Source: Pseudevernia furfuracea
Lineage: Eukaryota; Ascomycota; Lecanoromycetes; Lecanorales; Parmeliaceae
Reading direction: 5' to 3'
DNA: 64,000 nt
Assembly: GCA_022315425.1 (NCBI GenBank)
Contig: JAIUPT010000038.1
Location: 1,178,001 to 1,242,000, forward strand
Positions within the stretch are counted from its first letter, which is position 1. Every line of letters starts with the position of its first letter. The translations under genes were made by a program, and so were the position numbers. Below the pieces are notes generated by a model. That model saw nothing but the letters and a program-made list of their open reading frames with translations. It searched no databases and was not told the DNA's origin. Of the stretch, positions 22,422 through 32,843 are shown one piece after another.

Positions 22422-24207
22422 TCGTATTCTTAGCTTCAGGAGTCTACTTTGCTGGTGGCTGATTGCTAGATACCCCATAAGCGCTTCTTACTACCATGCT
22501 AGATATGCAATCTGTTCTAGTACATCTCCCGGCCGCTTTCTTCTTCTTCAAACAACCTCTGGAAGAGTAGCACACAAGCATTAGGCAACAGGAATCTGCC
22601 AAGTAATGTAAGTGTCAAACCACAAGGCGCCGCGTTTGGTACGAATAAGTCGGATCTGCTACTAACAGAGCAACAAGCACATGGGCGCTATCTCCGTACC
22701 TATATGCCTGGCCGCAAGTTAGGAGGCCTGGAAGTTGCCCACGCAAAACCATTAGTCACTGCAACACTTGCGTTTTGTCGTCCGAGCGCTTTACCTACAC
22801 TGATGCATCTGCATATCCGAGACCGAGATTATAGGATGGTGTCCTTGGTCCGTCAAGGTCATTCTTCTCTCTACCTTGACCTGGGCATAGTCCGTCTGCT
22901 GGAAGGCGCAGCGATCTCCTTGCTCCAAGACCAATGTCAGTAATTGTAGTGACAAGTGTTTGAAGAGTGGAAGCGCAGCTCATTTGGCCGCCTTGGAAAT
23001 AATGACCGACAGGGACTTCTGAAATTTTGAGGTTTCTTCTTGCCGTTTCAAGCAACAGGACTCTGCACTTCAATGCTGAGATCTTTTTCTCATGCTCGAG
23101 ACCTAAGAGGGCTTTTCGAATCTCTCAGATCTCGGGGTAGATTCTAGCGGTTTTGCTAAAGGCTTCACGCTCATACAATATGTTACGCAGTCGTTGAAGG
23201 TCCCATGCGGTCGTTGAGTCGGGTCAAATGTCTTTCGGAAGGTCTTAAAGGCGGACCTGGCGTGCGAGGTCAAGGGCGATTGATTGATCTTCCCAGTAGG
23301 TCCCTCTCCGACACTGGAAGGGCGTTCTCATGCCAGTCGAAAAAGAGGAAGTCAGCGTCGACGTATCGAGCTATGGCCACAAAACGAAGACATTCGCCGT
23401 CGCACGGTGGTACAAGATAGAAGGAACCTGCACCGATGCAAGAGTCGCCATTTGACGCGATTTCAAAAGCCTCGGACCAGACGCCATTGCTGTAAAATTG
23501 CATTGTTTTCCGTCTAGATCTGGCTCCGGCCAGAAAACACTGCTTGTATACTAGATAAAGGCTGAAGCAGAATCAAAGACTACTTGACATGTCAATTGCA
23601 CGGGCGTGGGTTCAAGAAAGACTGTGGTCGATTGCAAAAGGCATTGGCAGACTAAGTGGAGGTCGGCACGCAAAGTCCGAGAACAAGCCCTAACCCTATT
23701 TTCGGAGGACTGCTCCAACTTTGTGAGCAGTGCGTTATCCGAGATCTTGGCAAGGAGTCTTGGCGTCGAGGACTTTGCGTGCCAACCTCAGTATACACGC
23801 TCATCTCAAGCGTTACCCGTAAGAATACTTTAAGAAATGAGGAGGATGATTTCAAGTACATTATTGAAAGGAGGGCTTTCTGATGCAATCTCCTGCACTC
23901 CATGTCAGACGTGAAACCCAACCCTCCCTAATCTCGGCTTTTTGTCCCCTTGTCTAGCATGCCCTTGCCAAAATGCATATATCCCCTTTTTATATCCAGG
24001 CATTGTCTTGCCCTTTCCTCTTGGATTTTAATGTAGCTCTCCGACCATATCCGCTCCTTTGCAGTTGACCTGCCTGTCGCTCTTTTGGTCTTTTTTCTTC
24101 TATTGTCGCATGCATCCCGTTTTTGTTGTTGCAAGTCCACCAATTAAGCAATTCAGTCCTTACATTCATTTAAAGACCTCTGAAGGGTCAGGAAAGAGCT
24201 TTCGAAT
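22422..24207. other. Intergenic stretch (1.8 kb) with a MITE
   Basis: No supported gene. It holds the MITE-like element at 23655-23791. The rest shows no frame with protein character. The last 100 bp are the promoter side of the GH49 gene. Confidence 0.5.
23655..23791. mobile_element. MITE-like repeat, copy B, with 20-bp terminal inverted repeats
   Basis: The arms at 23659-23678 (GAGGTCGGCACGCAAAGTCC) and 23770-23789 are inverted copies with one mismatch in 20. TA flanks both sides, suggesting a TA target duplication. The interior shares two blocks with copy A at 958-1215. At 137 bp with no coding capacity it has the size of a miniature inverted-repeat transposable element. Confidence 0.7.
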
Positions 24208-26218
24208 ATGTTTGCGCTCACTGTTCTGGGAGCGCTTCTTCCGCCACTGGTTGGTGCGGTGTCTGTCTCTGTCAATCGCACTGCAAGCAGTAGCGGCCTT
24301 CTTACGTGGTGGCACAGCACCGGCGAGTACAACGCTCAGACTCCAGTCCTCGATGGCAACGTCCGCCAGTCTGGCAATTACTCCGTACAAGTGAGTGCCT
24401 CGAGCAATGCCAGCGATCCGAGCAGCTACTATGATTCTTTCGTCTACGAGACCATTCCTCGCAATGGCATGGGAAACATCATCAACCCGCTCGAACCCGC
24501 AATATTCAGCACGAATGATGATGGCATCAGTATTGAAGCCGCCATCGGCATGACCATGGGCTGGACATCATTCCTGTATAGTAAAGATGTTTCCGTCAAA
24601 ATTTCTCGCCTAGATGGCGGCAGCACCGCCGCAAGCAATGTCATTATCCATCCCACCACCCTCGATTACGCAAAGACTGAGGTCAATGGGGATCTCTATA
24701 TTACAGTGCCTTACAGCAGCCGGGGAGTACGATTCTCGGTCGAATTCACGGACAATCTCTACGAATTTCACAGCAATTGTGCAATCTCTTGCACCGTAGG
24801 TAAGCAACATTTGGGATCATTCTTTCCAGACTTGTACATAACCTCGAGTTGCAAGACATCTTTTCGGCCAGCAACCCCACTTATACTGGTCGTATGGCTA
24901 AAGTTTGTTGTGTTGTTTTAGGGAAGAAGCTAATTCTGAGATCATTCTAGGCGGTCTCGTGCAGAACACCAATCCCTCAGGTGAATCGTATTGGCAGGAA
25001 CCCTTCGATAGCAGGAACCCCGTAGTTGGCATCGAGCCTCTCAATTCTCTATTAATCTTTGCCAGTCCTTTCCCAGCGTCCGATATGGTTCCCGACCTGA
25101 CGGCGTCGACATCTCTCGTGGTAGAACCTGGACTGGTCACGAATGTGAATACGACGGATAAGAACACGGTCATTTTCAACCCGGGTGTATACTGGTTCGG
25201 CAGCGTTGCACATGCGGTGCTGAACAGTAGCGTCGATTGGGTCTACTTTGCTCCAGGCGCGTACGTGAAAGGCGCCGTCTCTTTCAACACCACCGCCCCA
25301 ACGATGAGGGCCACCGGACACGGCGTTCTCTCAGGTGAACAGTACGTCTATCAAGCCAATGTCGAAGCGGGCTACTGCAACGAACAATCCAACCAAAATG
25401 GATTGAGAATGTGGAGCGGCGTAAGCTCCAACGACCCGCAGACCTTCGTCCTCAATGGCGTCACCATCAACGCCCCGCCGTTCAATTCCATGGACTTCAC
25501 CGGCAACGTAAACACGCTCTCGACGCAGGTGTCAGATTACAAGCAGGTCGGCGCTTTCTTCGGACAAACGGACGGGTTGGAAAACTATCCCGGGTCTACA
25601 GTCCAGGACGTCTTCTACCACTCCAACGACGACACGATCAAAACGTACTACTCCGACGTCAGCATCGAACGCATCGCCGTCTGGAAGGGCACGACAGCCC
25701 CAACGGTGCAACTCGGTTGGGCATCCCGCACCCTCGAAAACATCCTCGTCACCGACGTCGACATCATCCACTCGCGCTATCCCTCCAACGGCAGCCATCC
25801 ATCCCTGGTCGGCCTCAACCAGCTCTACTCCCAACCCGATGAGACCTACCCGTACACCGCCAACGTGGACAACCACGTCCGCAACGTGACCCTTTCCAAC
25901 TTCCGCTCCGAAGGCATCAGCGGGGGTCTCTTCCGCATCTGCCCGCTCGAGACGTTTGATGGCTTCTTGATGGAGAACTTCTGGATCGAGGAACTCTCGC
26001 CTGCCGCGACTGCCATCGATGAGAGCGAGCTGCCGCAATTCTTCGATGCGACGAGCCGGTACCCGGTAGGGATAAGTGGGTTCGTTGTCAAGGATTTCAC
26101 GGTTTTCGCTAACAAAACGGCCGTGACGCAAGAAACCGGGAATTGGGCTATCGGGTCCCTTGGCGGTATGACTATTGCGCCTGTGTACATTGCGAGTGGG
26201 GGCGTAAGCATTGTATAG
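24208..26218 (+). CDS. Secreted GH49 glycoside hydrolase (dextranase/isopullulanase type), 2 exons
   Basis: Exons 24208-24799 and 24951-26218 give 619 aa, the typical length for the family. The N-terminus (MFALTVLGALLPPLVGAVSV) is a clear signal peptide. TWWHSTGEYNAQTPVLDGNV opens the N-terminal beta-sandwich; the rest is a right-handed beta-helix. The likely catalytic acids are the Asp pair in HSNDDTIKTYYS (about 424-425) together with the Asp of GQTDGLENY (about 405), matching the three-Asp centre of GH49. The family hydrolyses alpha-1,6 or alpha-1,4 bonds in dextran or pullulan; which substrate applies here cannot be read from sequence. There are many N-glycosylation sequons. The single intron is a diverged introner-like element, and splicing gives SCTV-GGLVQNTN. 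Confidence 0.92.
24800..24950 (+). mobile_element. Introner-like element 2 (degenerate), intron of the GH49 gene (151 nt)
   Basis: The first 75 nt align with the nth1 element on inspection: GTAAGCAACATTTGGGATC, then CTTTCCAGACTTGTAC, then GAGTTGCAAGACATCTTTTC. The 3' half is diverged, with GCTAAT as branch site and TAG acceptor. Phase 1 splice. Confidence 0.65.
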
Positions 26219-26541
26219 AGGTTGGTAGTATAAGTCTGAGAGGTTGGCATCTCGTTTCGCCCATTAGACCTATCCAAGTCCTGGAGAATTCTTCCACCCC
26301 CCCCCCGCCCCCAATGTATTCATCAGCATTCCCAACTGTTAGAAACCGAAAGTTGCCGGTCTCAAATCCATACTCTACAGTATTCGTCATTAAGCATTCC
26401 ACGTCAAATCCCGGATATCGCATGCAGCGTATCTTATGCCCCAACCTCCCTTTCCAACCGAGATCTCCCCGAACGCCACACAAGTCACGTCCATTCCTAA
26501 ACGCCCTTTCGCCCCGGCCCCAGCCCATGCATCCAGCCATG

Positions 26542-28418
26542 TCACACCTGATCATATTCACTCCCATGCCCCACCGCAAACCCTTTGACACTATCACTCT
26601 CCGTCCCGGTCCCCGTCCACTTCCTCGCGCCCAAACTCGGCCTGCTATTGAAGCCGATGGAACTCCTCTTCACGGACCCACTCTTTTGGTTCAACTTACC
26701 GCTGAACAATAATCGCACAGCGCCCCAGGAGGTTGTGATGTAGATGATGGAGTTCCAGAAGCCCATCAAGGGGAGGACGATGCCAGAGGCATAGCTAAAA
26801 GGGAGGGAAACAAGGGCGGGGTGGATGAGGGAATAGACTCGGTTTATTGAAGAGGGAACCTGCGCTTTCATGAGCCGGGTGGGTTACTTGAGCCTGATTC
26901 AAAGGAGATGTATGGGAGCTTACCCATGTGACGAGCAATGAGATAAAGAAGAGAAGCGCTACTTTCGTGTATCCGAACGCTGCCCTGTTCGCTTCCATAG
27001 CGGCCCTGTTGTTCCGCTGCGCGATGGTCGAATGCGCCCTCGGTGGCATGGGTGGCGGCGCTTCAGATCTCGGGCTCATTGGAGCTGAGCCAATAGTCAC
27101 AGAGTACTGGTCGTAACCCTGATGTGTAATGTCTGGATTCTTTTTGTCCGGCTTAAAGAAGAGATTCGACGTATTGGGCGACTGGATGGTGGCCAACTCG
27201 CTCGTAATGTGAATCTCGGTCGTCTTAAAACTGGTGAAAGGATTTTCGATTCGCACAGGCACAGGTCGGGATGGATTGCTGAAAGCGCGGAGCTGTTTGC
27301 GTTTGGCAAAGATCTCACGTCCCGCGAGGACGTATATGAAGAATGAGATTAAGATACAGCACCTGGAATCCTATTAGTGAGAAACAGTTTGGAGAACAGG
27401 GAGGGCTGCTTGCCACGCTGGGGCATAGCATAGTGCGATTCTGAGAGCGACCCATTTGATGTCGATCCAACACCACAGCGTCGCTGGGCCGTAGATCTTG
27501 CCTCTATACGGAGTCTCGATAAAAAGGTAGATCAAGGCAATTAGAAAAGGTCCTCCATAGCACTGATTGTAATTTGGGGTCAGCGTTGCTTAACAAAGGG
27601 ATTATGTTTAGATTTGGGAATATGTCTCAGACTAAACGTTTCAAGGACTTGTCTCAAGACTCGGGATATGGTGTAATGAACGTACATACCATACAGTGGT
27701 ATCGCCATTCCTACGCAGAATTCGGAGTCAGCATTGCTTCTTCAAGCCAAGAACCCGAGTTGGGAAACATGGCTAAGGAGTAAAAGGACCCTTTTGCTCC
27801 AGCCGTATGTCGTGTAATTCAGGCTTGGGTCTAAACAGGAAAGTATCACTGCGAAATGTACGAACCAAAGCCTTGAGCTGTCGAGCATTGTACTTGCGGA
27901 ATAATGTCATGTATACATTGATCGCCATAGCCAAGTTCCATAGAGCATCTGCTGGTAGGAACCTTTTCACAGTTTCAGTTTAAATACTTAAACCTTTACA
28001 TTTTTCAGCGCTCACATCTGGATGAGGAAGCCTTGGAACTGGCAAAGATGTGAGTCCCTTCCCGCTCGTACACCCGATTGTGACATGAGTGTTGCAACAT
28101 TGCACAAAGTGTTTCTACCAAAGGTATGGGGGTCAGTATGCTTTTGTGTTAGAAAAGGCTCGAGGGGTGAATGCATGTTTGAGAGTGAGCGGGGCCACAG
28201 CATGCGCACCCAATGTGTGGAAGGGAGCAAGAGAGGATTGGAAAATGTACATACCCCCAAGATGCGTAGAATATAAGTCTGTTGACAGGCTTCCGGAAAG
28301 CAGGTGAGTAGAGGAAGGTGAACAGGATGAAGCTAGTGCCAATGAGGGAGAAGCAGGAGGCAACACGCTCTGTAGTCTCGAGGTCACGAAGTTCCTTGAG
28401 ACTCAGTGTCTGGGACAT
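26542..28418 (-). CDS. cAMP-receptor-like GPCR (CRL/GprH type), 7 exons
   Basis: Exons: 28418-28255, 28114-28016, 27962-27866, 27710-27690, 27562-27414, 27362-26924, 26859-26542, total 428 aa. Phases agree throughout. Helix 1 to loop 1 reads SFILFTFLYS, then NRLIFYASWGNTLCNVATLM; then CQFQGFLIQMFLPADALWNL in helix 3, FRKYNARQLKALEWRYHC before helix 4, and helices 6-7 in the last exon. This is the family related to Dictyostelium cAR receptors, with a long third inner loop rich in Ser and Pro. Such receptors signal through G-alpha and adenylate cyclase; the ligand is unknown in fungi. Introns 1, 3 and 4 belong to the introner-like family. Exon 4 is only 21 nt. Intron 5 may be a GC-AG intron. 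The gene is convergent with the GH49 gene. Confidence 0.9.
27563..27689 (-). mobile_element. Introner-like element 3, GPCR intron 4 (127 nt)
   Basis: Minus strand: starts GTATGTACGTTC and ends GCAACGCTGACCCCAAA then TTACAATCAG. The GCAACGCTGAC block is identical to that of the LYR-gene copy. Phase 0, directly after the 21-nt exon. Confidence 0.75.
27711..27865 (-). mobile_element. Introner-like element 4, GPCR intron 3 (155 nt)
   Basis: Minus strand: starts GTTCGTACATTTCGCAG and ends GCTGACTCCGAATTCTGC then GTAG. The ends are near-inverted repeats. The GTTCGT donor is unusual, having T at intron position +3. Confidence 0.8.
28115..28254 (-). mobile_element. Introner-like element 5 (diverged), GPCR intron 1 (140 nt)
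   Basis: Minus strand: starts GTATGTACATTTTCC and ends GCATACTGACCCCCATAC then CTTTGGTAG. Both termini resemble the family; the middle does not align by eye. The splice restores SWG-NTLCN. Confidence 0.55.
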
Positions 28419-28700
28419 GGTGAAGCTTGTACGGAGCTGAGGTTTTGGGCTAAAACAAATTCGCCGTTGGAAGAGGATTGTAGTCCGGTAGTAAGATTAC
28501 GGCGTCCAAGGAGACAGATATTATGAGCGATTGCGAATGGGAACCTTGTACATATCCATGTGTGAAATTCAAGGCAATTGCCAGCGGGTAGAAAGAGTAA
28601 ATTAAGGGGGAAAGAGCGTTGAAAGGGAGGGATGGACCAATTGAAAGATTGTATATAAAAGCGGGCCGGGAGGGAGGGAGAAAGGGAGAAAGGGGGCGGT

Positions 28701-28733
28701 GAAGAAGAAGAAGAAGAAGAGGAAGAGGAAGAG
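28701..28733. repeat. GAA-type microsatellite
   Basis: Six GAA units followed by interrupted GAGGAA units, in the 5' region of the GPCR gene (CTT-rich on its coding strand). Confidence 0.85.
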
Positions 28734-28939
28734 AGTAGTAAGGTGAAGGGAAGAGTCATGTTGAATTTTGGCAGTTTGGGATAGAATAATAGAGTAATTG
28801 GTTTAGTGGTGTGTTGGGTGAGGTAGTTTTTTGAGGACAAGGCCGGATAGCGTAGCAGCGTACGAGACGGCACAGGGCAACCAACATAAGCGAAAGGACA
28901 ATAATGGGAATCTTAATATTAATATTAACAATAATTAAT

Positions 28940-28967
28940 GGGAAATGGGAAATGGGAAATGGGAAAT
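28940..28967. repeat. Perfect 7-mer tandem repeat, GGGAAAT x4
   Basis: Four exact copies of GGGAAAT. Confidence 0.9.
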
Positions 28968-29391
28968 GTTCAAAGGCAATAATAAATATTATTGATGTAT
29001 GTAAGGCGAGCAATAATATCATTAATATTGGCTGTGACCGTAATTTTGATTATTACTATTTATCACTCTTCAGCTTCGAAGTTCGCCTTTCTCAAACGTT
29101 GATATGTAAAAAGATTTGCAGGCCGAATAACCTCACCTTGGCTTGGCTTGGCATACATACTCGGTAAGGTAAGATGCCGTTTTATTTCCCCGGCATAAGC
29201 GTCAACTTCAAGTAACCTCAGTTGTTATTTATTTATTGAGCCGATGGCAAATGGCAGATGACAGACGGCATGCTACCTCACAAGTTACGAGTTACGAGTA
29301 CCTTATTAGTATCCGAGGAAACATGGTCGGAAGTGTTGGCCTCTCGGATGATCGGCCTGATCCCGGTTTTTCTATTATGCAAGACATCGTG

Positions 29392-29426
29392 CTGTAGCCT
29401 GTAGCCTGTAGCCTGTAGCCTGTAGC
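29392..29426. repeat. Perfect 7-mer tandem repeat, CTGTAGC x5
   Basis: Five exact copies of CTGTAGC. Confidence 0.9.
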
Positions 29427-29736
29427 CTATAATTGCTGGTAGACTGGTGGCGAAAACTGGCGATGATCTCGCGGGAAATACGAGACGAGACTCTATGGTG
29501 AAATTTGCCGAATGGTCCAGATGGTCCCGGCCACGTGCTAGTTTCACGCTAAAGCGGCAGATGCACCTAAGGTACCTTATAAACTTCCACACACTTCAGC
29601 TTCAGCCTTGCGAATCAATCTTATTACTCACACCAAATCCCTCGTCAGGCTGAACAAACTCCCACTCGACTACCGATAATGCCAAATGTCCCCGTCAATT
29701 TGGCAACTTCACTCCACCCTTCCGGAAATCCAATGC

Positions 29737-29766
29737 GATGAGAAGATGAGAAGATGAGAAGATGAG
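29737..29766. repeat. 8-mer tandem repeat, GATGAGAA x3.75
   Basis: Three exact copies of GATGAGAA plus six bases of a fourth. Confidence 0.9.
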
Positions 29767-30370
29767 GACCTTGCCCGTCCGTCTCAGACGCCTTTTCTTC
29801 TTTGATGTATTAAAGTACCAATAATAACGCTTTGGTGCATATGAGCATGCAGCTAAAAAAAAACCCCGAATTGATTAATAAAGAACGAATGACAGGAGCT
29901 ACCCGTCTCCCTCCCGAATTGCCTTTTCATGCGGGCCTTTACGACTAATAAATGCAGCATCCGTTCTATTCTCTCGGCTCCGTGCCCTTGCATTCCAAAA
30001 TCCCCCCTTTGCAACATTCTCTCAGCTCCTCAAGCGAGGGACCCCATCTTTCCCTAATTTCATGAGGCGTGAGGAAAGCCATGACAAACCAAGCTAGGAG
30101 ACAGAAATCTCCATGTAAATAGACCGAGGGAGTAGTAGCCTTCTTCACAACAAACTGTTCCTTAATCTCAAGTGCGAGGCGAGGGAAAGTGGCGGCGTAA
30201 AGTCAGGTCTTCACGCTTCTCGTGTCAAGGTCGTTGATCGCTGAGCACATATAGCCCACCCACCATTCGAAGAGAGTTTTGGAGTGGAGAATTACTAAAG
30301 CTCATGAGATTTGTTGGATTTAACGAAAAATGTTATGGTGACAACGACCCATCAGCGTTGTATCATCTAC

Positions 30371-32179
30371 CTACGCTTCCACATCACTCTCACAAGTGCC
30401 GAATGGATTGGCTTGAGTAGGAACACTGGCCAACGGCGGAAAGAACTCCGTGTTTCTCACCGTCCAACCATCTCGCTTCATGCTCTTCCACATCTCGCTT
30501 ACCTTGAGTCTGACCAAATCTCCTGCAGCCCGTGCATCTTCTTTCGAGTCATGACCCTGATCACCTCCCATTTGGACATCTCGATCAAGCTGATTTTTCA
30601 TGAGCGCTTTGAGGCCGAACCGAAGGGGTAGACCGCGCGGATGAGGAAACAGGAGGACAGTATCGACGATGGAGGGGTGGATGATACGAGTAGCATTTAG
30701 GTCATTGTCCAGGGCATGTCCAATCAGTGGGGTTTCTGGTGTCAAATGTGTGAAGAGCAGGTCGCGGGCAATGGTGGGTGATTCGACAATTCGTAACCGT
30801 TGCCCACTATCTTTTAACGCGGTTTTCTCATCGATAGATGTGCATTCGTAGGGCACAGCGTTCACATAGTCCTTTGGCCAAACTCCCGAAAAACGCGAAT
30901 TGAGATCCAGGACCTCGCCCAGAGGTCTGACAAGCACATCGAGAAGCTCCTCGCCATTTGGCCAAGCCGTTCCTGTAAGACGAATCAATTCCAGTCCCAG
31001 GGTCGTGTAACCCATTTCGCAGTCGAAGCAGACAGCAATTTTGGGCCCTGGTCTCAGTAGTTTGGGCGGAGTCTCCTTGAAAGGCATTATCAAGGCTAGC
31101 CGCTTTGCCTCTGAAATCTTGAACACATGTGTAGTCGCCTGGGTGCAACCGGCAGACTCCCCGACCGTCTCATTACAACACGCATAGATTGCTTCCCTGT
31201 GGCCTTTGTCTGCTTTGTCTTTCGCTTGTGGCCTTCGAGGCTTCGCAGGGTGGTACGTGCATATCCCTCCAGAGGTCAAAGCTCCATCTTCCTCTCTTCT
31301 GCCCAGAAAGACTTGAAAACGAGTTTTACATCTGTCACATTGCTCCCAGCCTTGTGCTGCTTCAACTCCCGAACGAGCCTGAGCGATCTCTTCATCACTT
31401 ACTGCATGAGGAACATATCCATGCCTGGCCAAGTCACCTTGTTTTGCGAGAAGCCTAGATAAGAACGCGATTTCTTGAGAGGAAGATAGGCCTGTCTCGA
31501 TAATTTTGGAAGACTTTCCGATGGTGGCAATCAACTCAACCGGCGCGCGTTTGGCAATCTGCTTCAGTCTTTCTTCCTTCCACTCTGGGAGCTTCATCTT
31601 CTTCAATTTAGTGATTCGCAGTTTGATAATGTTCATATAGACCGCTGGATTTTGCTTGGCAATGTTCTCCTCCTCTTCCAGAGCTTCAACGATCAGCTCT
31701 TGAGAAGAGAGTCTAAGCGCATTTTGTGACGGATCTTGGACCTCTTCGTTAAGCCTTACCATTTCCTCGTGAATCATGGTGATTAGTTGTATACGAACTC
31801 CATGAGCGGCTGGCGGATTTTTCATCATCTTCGGGTTGAGAGACACTTGGACGGTCTTAGCTGGTGGGGATGTGATTTTCAATTTTGGGCCGGTAGAGGG
31901 TTTGTTCAGAGTCGCCGAGACGTTCTCAACGGCTTTGATTTGCAGTCTCCGAGGCGGCGGGGAAATATCCCTAGATGCGGTCACTGGAAGAGTAAGCCGC
32001 CGCTTCTTGCGAGGCCCATTCTGGTCGATGTCCACTTCTCCTAGTCTTCTCTCTGGCGAGGATATTGTCGCTGGCACATCTTCAGAAGCACTGTGATGCG
32101 CAAAGATGCAGTTCGAGAGGGAGCAGTGGGGATGCTCGGGGCAATCAACATGTTTGAACAAGCCAATCGAAGAGAACAT
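30371..32179 (-). CDS. rex3: RNA exonuclease 3 (Rex3, DEDDh family)
   Basis: A single exon of 602 aa starting MFSSIGLFKHVDCPEHPHC; an upstream in-frame ATG would add 46 residues that do not look like the family. The N-terminus has a zinc-finger-like Cys/His cluster (DCPEHPHCSLSNCIFAHH). The exonuclease domain lies in the C-terminal third: CFDCEMGYTTLG supplies the DxE pair, GHALDNDLNATRI the third Asp, and HDSKEDARAAGDLV the His and final Asp. A Cys/His stretch before it (EQCDRCKTRF, with CTYHPAK and YACCNE) is a probable second zinc site. Rex3-type enzymes trim 3' ends of small RNAs such as RNase MRP RNA. Assignment to Rex3 rather than other REX exonucleases rests on the N-terminal zinc motif. 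Confidence 0.88.
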   Translation of the reverse strand: MFSSIGLFKHVDCPEHPHCSLSNCIFAHHSASEDVPATISSPERRLGEVDIDQNGPRKKRRLTLPVTASRDISPPPRRLQIKAVENVSATLNKPSTGPKLKITSPPAKTVQVSLNPKMMKNPPAAHGVRIQLITMIHEEMVRLNEEVQDPSQNALRLSSQELIVEALEEEENIAKQNPAVYMNIIKLRITKLKKMKLPEWKEERLKQIAKRAPVELIATIGKSSKIIETGLSSSQEIAFLSRLLAKQGDLARHGYVPHAVSDEEIAQARSGVEAAQGWEQCDRCKTRFQVFLGRREEDGALTSGGICTYHPAKPRRPQAKDKADKGHREAIYACCNETVGESAGCTQATTHVFKISEAKRLALIMPFKETPPKLLRPGPKIAVCFDCEMGYTTLGLELIRLTGTAWPNGEELLDVLVRPLGEVLDLNSRFSGVWPKDYVNAVPYECTSIDEKTALKDSGQRLRIVESPTIARDLLFTHLTPETPLIGHALDNDLNATRIIHPSIVDTVLLFPHPRGLPLRFGLKALMKNQLDRDVQMGGDQGHDSKEDARAAGDLVRLKVSEMWKSMKRDGWTVRNTEFFPPLASVPTQANPFGTCESDVEA

Positions 32180-32843
32180 GGTGATGAGGGACTTTTGAAA
32201 TGCAAACATTGAAAGGATCTTAGCCTGATAGCTAGACCATTTGCCTCTTCTACCGAGTCCAATTGCACAGGATAGAAGGATATAGGCCCATGATGTCGTT
32301 AAGACACCAGATGTCAAGCATCGATAGCTTAATTACTGCTGGCACACGTCACGTTGTTTGCTTGTTCTATTCTTCTAGACGGCCAGCAGCATAAACCATA
32401 GGTTAGCAGAAGACAAAGGTGAGGAGCGGAAAGAATGATTGGTTTGATTGAGGTACGCAAAAGTCACTTGATTGAACACACCATGCAGTCGATAAAAAGA
32501 GTCAACCAAAAATTGATAGTTTGAGGTAAAGAATGATTTGAGTGAGAGGTGTTTGAAGTATGTGGACTACTCTAAAACGTCTAATAATAAGGTAAGGTGC
32601 TCTACTCTTAGCGGCGGGCGCAGTACTCTATTAATCTTACTCTAGAGTACGAGTACGCAGCCGGTTTCGCGTGCAGTTGTCAATTGTCATGCGTGTCAAT
32701 GTCATCGAGTTGCTCTATGAATATAAGTAGTAGGCCGCCACACTGATTACTTATGTATAGGCCGCTTTACAGAATGCACCCTACTTTAATGCAGTCATCA
32801 ATATAACCAAGAGATAGCTTTGCAGCATCCTGTAGATTGATTT
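32180..32843. other. Divergent intergenic between rex3 and the lipase gene
   Basis: 664 bp carrying both promoters. Repeated GAGTAC/GTACGAGTAC-like steps occur near 32640-32655. No supported frame. Confidence 0.45.

Larger units (their letters stand above)
28419..30370. other. Gene-poor stretch (2 kb) rich in short tandem repeats
   Basis: AT-rich in the middle, with ATTAAT-type runs near 28910-29040. It contains four short tandem arrays, annotated separately. A minus-strand frame open at about 29966-30190 has protein-like composition (PHEIRERWGPSLEELRECC) and may be a decayed or partial gene; I could not find a start exon or a family. Confidence 0.45.

Noticed and set aside
25532..26131. 199-codon minus-strand open frame
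   Set aside because: It is antisense to the GC-rich end of the GH49 exon, a codon-bias shadow.
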